54,458 nucleotides of DNA from Pseudoxanthomonas broegbernensis. Its GTDB lineage: Bacteria; Pseudomonadota; Gammaproteobacteria; Xanthomonadales; Xanthomonadaceae. Positions 25,876-33,187 of the stretch are shown here, piece after piece. How positions within the stretch are numbered: the first letter of the stretch is position 1; every line of letters starts with the position of its first letter. The position numbers and the translations under genes were made by a program. The stretch covers positions 1 through 54,458 of the forward strand of contig NZ_JACHGU010000010.1 of the NCBI RefSeq assembly GCF_014202435.1, written 5' to 3'. Below the pieces are notes generated by a model, which worked only from the letters and a program-made list of their open reading frames with translations, was not told the origin of the DNA and searched no databases.

Positions 25876-27297
25876 TCACCCGCGCGCGGAAGGCGAAGCC
25901 GCGGCGCCGGGCAGGCGCACCCGCACGCGCAGGCCCGGCGCGTTTTCCTCCAGCGCGATGCGCGCGCCGTGCATGCGCGCGATCGCCTCCACCAGGGCCA
26001 GCCCCAGGCCGCTGCCGGGCGTGGTCCGGCTGCGCTCCAGCCGGTACAGGCGACGGAACACCCGTTCGCGCTCGGCCTCCGGGATGCCGGGGCCGTCGTC
26101 GGCTACCGTCACCCACGCGCCGCCGCCGTCGGCCGCCGCGTCCAGGGCGATGCGCGCGCCCTCCGGGCAATGGCGGCCCGCGTTCTCCAGCAGGTTGGCG
26201 AAGAGCTGGCCGAGCAGGTCGCGGTCGCCGTCCACCTCCAGCCCCGGCGCGATCGCCGCCGTCAGGCTCTGCCCGCGCGCCTCGAACGCCGGCTGGTAGA
26301 CCTCGGCCAGCGTCTCCAGCAGCGTCGACAGGTCCAGCGGCCGCCGCCGCGCCTGGCGCGGGTCGCTGCCGATCTGCGCGATGTGCAGCAGCGAGGCGAA
26401 GGTGCGCAGGGCCGCGTCCACCTCGGTGGTGGCGCGCTCCAGCACCGCGTGCAGGGCGTCCGGGTCGCGCAGGCGCTGGCCGCGCTCGAGCTGCTGGCGC
26501 AGCCGGCCCAGCGGCGTGCGCAGGTCGTGGGCGATGTCGTCGCTGACCTGGCGCAGCGCGTCCACCTGGGCCTGGATCCGTTCCAGCATCGCGTTGACGC
26601 TGGCCGAGAGGCGGTCGAACTCGTCGCCGCCGGCGCCCACCGGCCGCCGCCGCGACAGGTCGCCGAGCATGATCGCGCGGGTGTCGCGGTCGATCCGCTC
26701 GACCCGGCGCAGCAGCAGGTGGCTCATCAGCGCGCCGCCGCCCAGCGCCAGCGCCAGCGCGGCCAGCAGCGCATAGCCCATGTCGCGCGCCAGTGCCCGC
26801 TGCAGGGCGGCGAACTCCTCGGTCGCCTTGCCGGCCTCGCCGACCAGCAGGTAGCGGCCGTCCTCCAGGCGCAGGCCGTGCGCGCGCACGCGGCGCTGCT
26901 GGTGCGGCTTGTCGCCCTTGGGCATGTGGAACCAGAAGCGGCCCTCGACCGGCGCCTGCGCGGGGGCGTTGCCGGCCAGCACGCGGCCGTCGCGGTCCTG
27001 CAGCAGGTAACGCATCGACTTCATCAGCGGCTGCTGCAGGCGCTGCTCGATCAGCGCCTCCAGCGCGTGCGGCCCGCCGTCGCGCGCGGCGCGGCGCAGG
27101 TAGTGCAGCTCGCGGCCGACGATCTCGTCCTGCAGTTCCACGGCGTAGGCGCGCACTTCCAGGTAGACCACGCCCAGCAGCACCGCCAGCGAGGCGACGA
27201 ACAGCCCGGCATAGAGCAGGGTCAGGCGGAAGCTGCTGGTGCGCAGCAGGCGCCCGCGCGGGACGCGGCGCGGGTCAGCGGCCATCGTCAGCGGCAT
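25876..27297 (-). CDS. Two-component sensor histidine kinase
   Basis: A 473-residue membrane kinase. Transmembrane segments lie at about residues 23-45 and 175-195, with a roughly 130-residue periplasmic loop between them. A HAMP region follows (LLRRVERIDRDTRAIMLGDL), then the phosphoacceptor H257 in DDIAHDLRTPLGRL, the N box NLLENAGRH, and ATP-lid motifs DDGPGIP and GSGLGLALV. I chose the ATG at 27297 because GGAGG lies 9 nt upstream, although it overlaps the response regulator by 23 nt; 27285 is the alternative. The stimulus is unknown. The periplasmic loop contains a KGDKPHQQRR stretch. Confidence 0.92.
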   Translation of the reverse strand: MPLTMAADPRRVPRGRLLRTSSFRLTLLYAGLFVASLAVLLGVVYLEVRAYAVELQDEIVGRELHYLRRAARDGGPHALEALIEQRLQQPLMKSMRYLLQDRDGRVLAGNAPAQAPVEGRFWFHMPKGDKPHQQRRVRAHGLRLEDGRYLLVGEAGKATEEFAALQRALARDMGYALLAALALALGGGALMSHLLLRRVERIDRDTRAIMLGDLSRRRPVGAGGDEFDRLSASVNAMLERIQAQVDALRQVSDDIAHDLRTPLGRLRQQLERGQRLRDPDALHAVLERATTEVDAALRTFASLLHIAQIGSDPRQARRRPLDLSTLLETLAEVYQPAFEARGQSLTAAIAPGLEVDGDRDLLGQLFANLLENAGRHCPEGARIALDAAADGGGAWVTVADDGPGIPEAERERVFRRLYRLERSRTTPGSGLGLALVEAIARMHGARIALEENAPGLRVRVRLPGAAASPSARG

Positions 27298-27976
27298 CGG
27301 CCGGCGCCTCCAGCCGGTAGCCGGCGCCGCGCACGGTGTGGATCAGCGGCATCGGCCGGTCGCGGTCGATCTTGGCGCGCAGGCGGCTGATGTGGCTGTC
27401 CACCACGTTGGTCTGCGGGTCGAAGTGCAGGTCCCACACGTGCTCCAGCAGCATCGTGCGGGTGACCACCTGGCCGGCGTGGCGGGCCAGGTATTCCAGC
27501 AGGCGGAACTCGCGCGGCTGCAGGTCCACCGGCTGCCCGCCGCGGCGCACGCTGCGCGCCAGCAGGTCGATCTCCAGGTCGTGCACCTGCAGCCGGGTCT
27601 GCGGCGCCAGCGCGCGCGGCCGCCGGCCCAGGGCTTCCACCCGCGCCGACAGCTCGGCGAAGGAGAACGGCTTGACCAGGTAGTCGTCGCCGCCGGCCTT
27701 CAGCCCCAGCACGCGGTCGTCCACCCCGCCCAGCGCGGTGAGGAACAGCACCGGCACCTGCGAGCCGGCGCTGCGCAGCGCCTTGACCAGCGACAGCCCG
27801 TCCAGGCCGGGCAGCATGCGGTCGACCACGGCGATGTCCGGCGCCGCCGCGCCCAGGGCCAGGTACAGGCCGTCGCGGCCGTCGGCGGCGTGGCTCACCT
27901 GGTGGCCCTGCTCGCGCAGGCCCTCGCCGATGTAGTCGGCGGTCTCGGCATCGTCCTCGACCAGCAGGATGTGCAC
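27275..27976 (-). CDS. OmpR/PhoB-family response regulator
   Basis: A 233-residue regulator starting at GTG 27976. The receiver domain has the acidic pair EDD (residues 7-9), phosphoacceptor D52 in AVVDRMLPG and K in LVKPFSF. A winged-helix effector follows (LQPREFRLLEYLARHAGQVVT, VVDSHISRLRAKID, IHTVRGAGYRLE). It is co-transcribed with the kinase gene and divergent from the outer-membrane barrel gene at 28118, which is a plausible target. A TTACCG/CGGTAA inverted pair at 28035-28070 lies in the intergenic region. Confidence 0.94.
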   Translation of the reverse strand: MHILLVEDDAETADYIGEGLREQGHQVSHAADGRDGLYLALGAAAPDIAVVDRMLPGLDGLSLVKALRSAGSQVPVLFLTALGGVDDRVLGLKAGGDDYLVKPFSFAELSARVEALGRRPRALAPQTRLQVHDLEIDLLARSVRRGGQPVDLQPREFRLLEYLARHAGQVVTRTMLLEHVWDLHFDPQTNVVDSHISRLRAKIDRDRPMPLIHTVRGAGYRLEAPADAADDGR

Positions 27977-28117
27977 GCCCGATTCCTCGTCCGCGGTTGC
28001 CGGCGAGCATAGCGCGCGCGCCGCCGCGCCCGGATTACCGATGCGCAATGTCGCGGGCAGCGACCGGTAACCGCCGCACCGCCACCGTGGCCCTTCCGAT
28101 CCTTCTGGAGTGCCGCG

Positions 28118-28858
28118 ATGTCCCTTCTCCCGCCGTGCCGCCTGTCCCTGCTCGCCGTCCTGCTGGCGGGCGCCGGCGCGGCCTCGGCCGGCCCCTACGA
28201 GGTCGGCAGCACCAGCACCGCCCAGGGCGTGAAGTTCAAGAGCAACGTGCAGCGCAAGCACACCGCGTCCAAGGACACCTGGGTGCTGCCCAAGGTCGGC
28301 GTCGGCGGGCCGTTGAGCGAGCGCCTGGAGCTGACCATGGGCGGCGGCTACGGCGTGGTCTCCAGGGCCGATGGCTGGACCCGCGGCGGCCTGCGCGACC
28401 TGTCGGTGGGCATGAAATGGCGCATGCGCGACGAGGACGACGCGCACGCGGCCCTGGCCATCGAGCCTTCGCTCGGCCTGCCCATCGGCGACGAGGCGGC
28501 CGGCATCGGCAAGGGCGCCTATGCGCTGGAACTGCCGCTGCGTGCCAGCCGCCGCCGGGGCGCGCTGCGCCTGACCGGCGAGGTCAGCGCCAGCCGCACC
28601 TTCGGCCGCGACGAGGACCAGCTCGGCGCCGGCGTGCTGCTGGAATACTTCGGCGGCCCGGCGTGGTCCTGCGGCATGGAGCTGGTGGCCGATGCGCCGC
28701 GCACCGAGCCGGAGGCCTGGCACCTGCGCGCCAACGTGGGCGCCAAGCGCAAGTTCGGCCCGCACGTGGAGTGGCAGGCGCTGGCCGGGCGCACCGTGGA
28801 GAACCGCCGCGGCCAGGCCACGACCACCTTCAAGCTGGCCTACGAATACCGGTTCTGA
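28118..28858 (+). CDS. Small outer-membrane beta-barrel protein
   Basis: A 246-residue protein with a signal peptide cut after AASAG, followed by alternating beta-strand sequence ending in the outer-membrane insertion signal YEYRF. The stretches PSLGLPIGDEAAGIGKGAY and LRLTGEVSASRTFGRDEDQ resemble the broad family annotated as MetA-pathway-of-phenol-degradation or transporter barrels. It may be a channel for small hydrophobic or aromatic molecules, but this is tentative. It starts at ATG 28118 after a CTGGAG site. It is divergent from the two-component genes. Confidence 0.7.
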   Translation: MSLLPPCRLSLLAVLLAGAGAASAGPYEVGSTSTAQGVKFKSNVQRKHTASKDTWVLPKVGVGGPLSERLELTMGGGYGVVSRADGWTRGGLRDLSVGMKWRMRDEDDAHAALAIEPSLGLPIGDEAAGIGKGAYALELPLRASRRRGALRLTGEVSASRTFGRDEDQLGAGVLLEYFGGPAWSCGMELVADAPRTEPEAWHLRANVGAKRKFGPHVEWQALAGRTVENRRGQATTTFKLAYEYRF

Positions 28859-28997
28859 GCGGCGCGCGGGCGGCGGCGGGTGCCGAGCGGAGGGCGGCGG
28901 CATATCATTCGTGTCCTCCCTTCCCGCCATCGCCACCGGATCGCTTCGACGAAGGCCCGTGCCTCGCCGAAGCCGCCCGGGAGCCCGCCACGACACG

Positions 28998-31900
28998 ATG
29001 ATCGCCCGACTCGCCGCGCACGAGGCATCCCACGCACGCTACCGCGCCTTCCTGCGCGCGCTGCGCGGCCGCGGCTTCGAGGGCGAGATCGACTGCGAGC
29101 ATGCCGCGCGCACGGTGCTGGCCACCGACAATTCCATCTACCAGCGCTTTCCCCAGGCGGCGGTGTTCCCGCGCCACGCGCGGGACGTGCAGCGCGTCGC
29201 CGCCCTGGCCGCCGAGCCGCAATACCGGCAGATCGTGCTGGCGCCGCGCGGCGGCGGCACCGGCACCAACGGCCAGTCGCTCACCGACGGCCTGGTGGTG
29301 GACCTGTCGCGGCACATGAACGCGATCCTGGAGATCGACCCGCAGCGCCGCTGGGTGCGGGTGCAGCCGGGCGTGGTCAAGGACCAGCTCAACGCCGCGC
29401 TCAAGCCGCACGGGCTGTTCTTCGCCCCGGAACTGTCCACCTCCAACCGCGCCACCGTCGGCGGCATGATCAACACCGACGCCAGCGGCCAGGGCAGTTG
29501 CACCTACGGCAAGACCCGCGACCACGTACTGGAACTGGACACGGTGCTGCTGGGCGGGGAGCGGCTGCGCACCGCGCCGCTGGCGCCGCCGGAACTGGAG
29601 CAGGCGCTCGCCCGCCCCGGCGCGGCCGGCCGCCTGCACAAGAGCCTGCTCGCCCTGCACGAGGAATACGACGAACGGGTCCAGGCCGGCTTCCCCAGGC
29701 TCAACCGCTGCCTGACCGGCTACGACCTGGCCCACCTGCGCGACGCCCGGGGCCGCTTCGACCTCAACAGCCTGCTGTGCGGCTCGGAGGGTTCGCTGGG
29801 CTTCGTCGTCGAGGCGCGGCTGAACGTGCTGCCGATCCCCAAGCACCGGCGCCTGGTCAACGTCTCCTACGCCGGCTTCATGGACGCGCTGCGCGACGCG
29901 CGCGCGCTGATGGCGCGCGCGCCCATCTCCATCGAGACGGTGGATTCCACCGTGCTGGGCCTGGCCAAGGGCGACATCGTCTGGCACGACGTGGCCGGGT
30001 ATTTCCCCGACCGGGGCGACACCCCGGTGCTGGGCATCAACCTGGTCGAGTTCAACGGCGACGACCTGGATGCGCTGGAGGCGCAGGTGGCCGCCTTCGT
30101 GCGCCACCTGGAGCAGGACGCCGGCGTGCGCCGCCTGGGCCACACCGTGGCCGCCGACGCGGCCTCGGTCGGGCAGATCTACGCGATGCGCAAGCGCGCG
30201 GTGGGGCTGCTGGGCAACGTCCAGGGCGAGGCCCGGCCGCAGCCGTTCGTCGAGGACGCGGCGGTGCCGCCGGAGGCGCTGGCCGACTTCATCGCCGAGT
30301 TCCGCGCGCTGCTGGACGGCCACGGCCTGAAGTACGGCATGTTCGGCCACGTCGACGCCGGCGTGCTGCACGTGCGCCCGGCGCTGGACATGAAGGACCC
30401 GGCCCAGGCCGCGCTGGTGCGCCCGGTCTCCGACGCGGTGGCCGCGCTGGCGCAGAAATACGGCGGCCTGCTGTGGGGCGAGCACGGCAAGGGCGTGCGC
30501 TCGGAGTACGCGCCGGCGTTCTTCGGCGACCTGTATCCGGCGCTGCAGGCGGTCAAGCAGGCCTTCGATCCGTACAACCAGCTCAACCCGGGCAAGATCG
30601 CCACGCCCGCCGGTGCGGCCGAGGCGGCGCTGCTGCGGATCGACGAGGTCGGCATGCGCGGCCAGTACGACCGCCAGATCGACCCGCGCGCCTGGGCCGA
30701 ATACGGCGCGGCGGTGCACTGCAATGGCAACGGCGCCTGCTACAACTACGACGACGACGACCCGATGTGCCCGTCGTGGAAGGCCACCCGCGACCGCCGC
30801 CACTCGCCCAAGGGCCGCGCCTCGCTGATCCGCGAATGGCTGCGCCTGCAGGGCCGGGCCGGGGTGGACCTGATCCGCGTCACCGAGCGGGTGCGCCGCG
30901 GTGGCGCGTGGCCGGGCTGGCTGGCGCGGGTGCGCAACAGCCTGGGCAAGCGCCTGGGCGAGCCGGATTTCTCCCACGAGGTGTTCGAGGCGATGTCCGG
31001 CTGCCTGGCGTGCAAGTCCTGCGCGGGGCAGTGCCCGGTGAAGGTGGACGTGCCCGACGTGCGCTCGCGCTTCCTGGAGCTGTACCACGCGCGCTACCTG
31101 CGTCCGCTGAAGGACTACCTGATCGGCTCGCTGGAGTTCACCGTGCCGTACCTGGCCCGGGCGCCGTGGCTGTACAACGGGGCGATGCGCCTGGCGCCGG
31201 TGCGCTGGCTGCTGCGCGTGGGCGCGGGCATGGTCGACAGCCCGCTGCTCAGCCGGGTCGATCCGCGCCCGGCGCTGGCGCGCTGGGGCGTGCGGGCCGC
31301 CAGCGCGGAACGGCTGGCCGGCATGCCCGAGCGCGAACGCGCGCGCTGCGTGGTGCTGGTGCAGGATGCGTTCACCCGCTACTTCGAGACCGGGCTGTTC
31401 GTCGAGACGGTCGAGACCTTCTCGCGCCTGGGCTACACCGTGCTGCTGGCGCCGTTCGCGCCCAACGGCAAGCCCTTGCAGGTGCTCGGCTTCCTGGGCG
31501 CGTTCGAGAGGGCGGCGCGGCGCAACGCGGCCATGCTCAACGCCCTGGCGGCACATGGCGTGCCCCTGGTCGGCCTGGACCCGGCCATGACCCTGGCCTA
31601 CCGCCACGAGTACCGCAAGCTGCTGGGCGAGGCCGCGCCGCAGGTGCTGCTGCCGCAGGAGTGGCTGGCCCGGGTGCTGGCCGCGTCGCCGCCGCCGGCG
31701 CCCATCGCTGCGCCGGCGGGCGCGCGCTTCCGCTTGCTGGTCCATTGCACCGAGAAGACCAACGCCCCGGCGCAGGCGGCGATGTGGCCGCTGGTGTTCC
31801 GGCGCCTGGGGCTGGAGCTGGACCTGGTGCCCAGCGGCTGCTGCGGCATGTCCGGCACCTACGGCCACGAGGCGGCCCACCTGGCCACCTCCGAGCGCAT

Positions 31901-32066
31901 CTTCGACCTGTCCTGGCGCCCGGCCATCGCCGCTCATGCGGCCCATGGCGACCAGGCCCGGCTGCTGGCCAACGGCTATTCGTGCCGCACCCAGGCCCGG
32001 CGCTTCGGCGATGCGCACCTGGCCCATCCCATCCACGCCATCCTGGAACGCCTGCGGGCCACCTGA
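28998..32066 (+). CDS. ydiJ: FAD-linked oxidase with iron-sulfur domains, YdiJ-type D-2-hydroxyglutarate dehydrogenase
   Basis: A 1022-residue protein, the length of E. coli YdiJ (about 1018). It has an FAD_binding_4 domain (residues about 45-270: APRGGGTGTNGQSLTDG, VGGMINTDASGQG), an FAD oxidase C-terminal domain (YGMFGHVDAGVLHVRP, GLLWGEHGKG, FDPYNQLNPGKI), a ferredoxin-like segment with GCLACKSCAGQCPVKVDVP, and a cysteine-rich C-terminus (HCTEKT, SGCCGMSGTYGHE). Relatives oxidise D-2-hydroxy acids and pass electrons onward. The neighbouring convergent GntR regulator with an FCD domain often accompanies hydroxy-acid oxidation. Its link to the ring-cleavage island is unclear. Confidence 0.85.
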   Translation: MIARLAAHEASHARYRAFLRALRGRGFEGEIDCEHAARTVLATDNSIYQRFPQAAVFPRHARDVQRVAALAAEPQYRQIVLAPRGGGTGTNGQSLTDGLVVDLSRHMNAILEIDPQRRWVRVQPGVVKDQLNAALKPHGLFFAPELSTSNRATVGGMINTDASGQGSCTYGKTRDHVLELDTVLLGGERLRTAPLAPPELEQALARPGAAGRLHKSLLALHEEYDERVQAGFPRLNRCLTGYDLAHLRDARGRFDLNSLLCGSEGSLGFVVEARLNVLPIPKHRRLVNVSYAGFMDALRDARALMARAPISIETVDSTVLGLAKGDIVWHDVAGYFPDRGDTPVLGINLVEFNGDDLDALEAQVAAFVRHLEQDAGVRRLGHTVAADAASVGQIYAMRKRAVGLLGNVQGEARPQPFVEDAAVPPEALADFIAEFRALLDGHGLKYGMFGHVDAGVLHVRPALDMKDPAQAALVRPVSDAVAALAQKYGGLLWGEHGKGVRSEYAPAFFGDLYPALQAVKQAFDPYNQLNPGKIATPAGAAEAALLRIDEVGMRGQYDRQIDPRAWAEYGAAVHCNGNGACYNYDDDDPMCPSWKATRDRRHSPKGRASLIREWLRLQGRAGVDLIRVTERVRRGGAWPGWLARVRNSLGKRLGEPDFSHEVFEAMSGCLACKSCAGQCPVKVDVPDVRSRFLELYHARYLRPLKDYLIGSLEFTVPYLARAPWLYNGAMRLAPVRWLLRVGAGMVDSPLLSRVDPRPALARWGVRAASAERLAGMPERERARCVVLVQDAFTRYFETGLFVETVETFSRLGYTVLLAPFAPNGKPLQVLGFLGAFERAARRNAAMLNALAAHGVPLVGLDPAMTLAYRHEYRKLLGEAAPQVLLPQEWLARVLAASPPPAPIAAPAGARFRLLVHCTEKTNAPAQAAMWPLVFRRLGLELDLVPSGCCGMSGTYGHEAAHLATSERIFDLSWRPAIAAHAAHGDQARLLANGYSCRTQARRFGDAHLAHPIHAILERLRAT

Positions 32067-32096
32067 CCGGACCGGCGCGGCCGGGAATCGCGGGAA

Positions 32097-32825
32097 TCAG
32101 GCGCTGCCGGCCTCGGCGCTCTCCACCTGCAGCCGCGCCATCGTCGAGCGCACCGCGTGGAAGGTGCTCATCAGGTGGTCCTCGGTCAGGCGGCAGGCGC
32201 GCAGCGCGTTGCGCGCCATCGCCGCCTCGTAGATCGCCACGTGCTCGTCGTGGACGAAGCGCCGGCCCAGGGAGTGGTTCAGCGACACCCGCCGGTAGCG
32301 CTCGGCCTGGTGGTACAGCAGCTCCTGCAGCTTGATCAGCCACGGCGAGCGGCACGCGGCGATCAGCGCGGTGTGGAACTGGTGGTTGCACTCCTCCCAC
32401 AGGTTGAGGGTTTCCTGGGGGAGGGGCTGCTGCATCTGCGGCAAGCCCAGTTCCACGTCCGACAGCGCCTGGAAGGCCTCGCGCACGCCCCGTTCCCAGG
32501 CGTCGTCGCCATGCACGATGGACAGGCGCAGGGCCTCGGTCTCGATCAGGTTGCGCACCCGCGAGATGTCGTCCAGCTCGTCCAGCGACAGCGGGGCCAC
32601 CCAGAAGCCGCGCTGGTCCTCGGTCTTCACCAATTGGTCGCCGACCAGCCGGGCCAGCGCCTCGCGCAGCGGCGACATGCCGATCTCGTACTGCTGGACC
32701 AGCGCCTCCAGCTTGAGCTTGCTGCCGGCGGCCAACTGGCCGTGGACGATGTCCAGGCGCAGCCGCTGGTAGGCGCGGCGGGCCAGGGTGCGGGCGGAGG
32801 AAACGGTGGCGACCCGTGCGTTCAT
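32097..32825 (-). CDS. GntR-family regulator with FCD domain
   Basis: A 242-residue FadR-subfamily protein. The winged-helix domain (about residues 15-80) contains GQLAAGSKLKLEALVQQYEI and MSPLREALARL. The helical FCD domain (about 90-230) contains NLIETEALRLSI and NHQFHTALIAACRSPWL with histidines that usually bind a metal. FCD domains usually bind an organic acid. The gene starts 16 bp from a 20-bp near-perfect palindrome (32841-32860), consistent with autoregulation. It is divergent from the second TonB receptor gene and is a candidate master regulator of the island (inference). Confidence 0.92.
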   Translation of the reverse strand: MNARVATVSSARTLARRAYQRLRLDIVHGQLAAGSKLKLEALVQQYEIGMSPLREALARLVGDQLVKTEDQRGFWVAPLSLDELDDISRVRNLIETEALRLSIVHGDDAWERGVREAFQALSDVELGLPQMQQPLPQETLNLWEECNHQFHTALIAACRSPWLIKLQELLYHQAERYRRVSLNHSLGRRFVHDEHVAIYEAAMARNALRACRLTEDHLMSTFHAVRSTMARLQVESAEAGSA

Positions 32826-33187
32826 GCGTCGAGTGTGCGACTTGAATTTCGAAAATCAAGCGCCCTGGAATGCGGCATCGCAACACTTGCCCCCGAAATT
32901 TCGATAACCGGGCCGGGAACGCATCGAACGACATAGATGTAAGTCGTTGTAAATATTAGGTGACTCATTAGTTTTTAAAGAAACGTTAAGACGAGACCTC
33001 TCTGTCTTCACAAAAATATCGTAATTATTGTTGACGCGGTGAATGCGATTTGCTGTCATCGGGCCGCACTCCACACACCTTCCATCCGCGGCATCCGCCG
33101 CCCCGCGCCTCGAGGCCGGGTCCGAGTCGCCGGGAGGGAACCGGCATCCATACATCCGTCAGCCATATCGAATCCGTGAGGGGAATG
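32826..33187. promoter_or_regulatory. Divergent control region between GntR and TonB receptor genes
   Basis: This 362-bp region is far more AT-rich than its surroundings. It holds a 20-bp palindrome with one mismatched pair at 32841-32860, a second site at 32894-32904 containing a perfect CGAAATTTCG, an AT-rich block at about 32935-33030, the promoter at 33013-33059, and a ribosome site GAGGGGA at 33178-33184. I see no Fur-box-like GATAATGATAATCATTATC. No convincing ORF lies within it. Confidence 0.6.
33013..33059 (+). promoter_or_regulatory. Promoter of the second TonB receptor/esterase operon
   Basis: TTGACG (33031-33036), a 17-nt spacer and TGTCAT (33054-33059) form a plausible sigma-70 promoter. 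The 18 bp just upstream (33013-33030, with ATATCGTAATTAT) match 14 of 18 bases of the block at the same position before the M20 operon promoter at 7427-7444, which implies shared control. Confidence 0.55.

Noticed and set aside
28905..32036. 1043-codon frame antisense to the YdiJ-type gene
   Set aside because: Composition is typical of a GC-rich antisense shadow, and the sense strand encodes a full, motif-complete protein.
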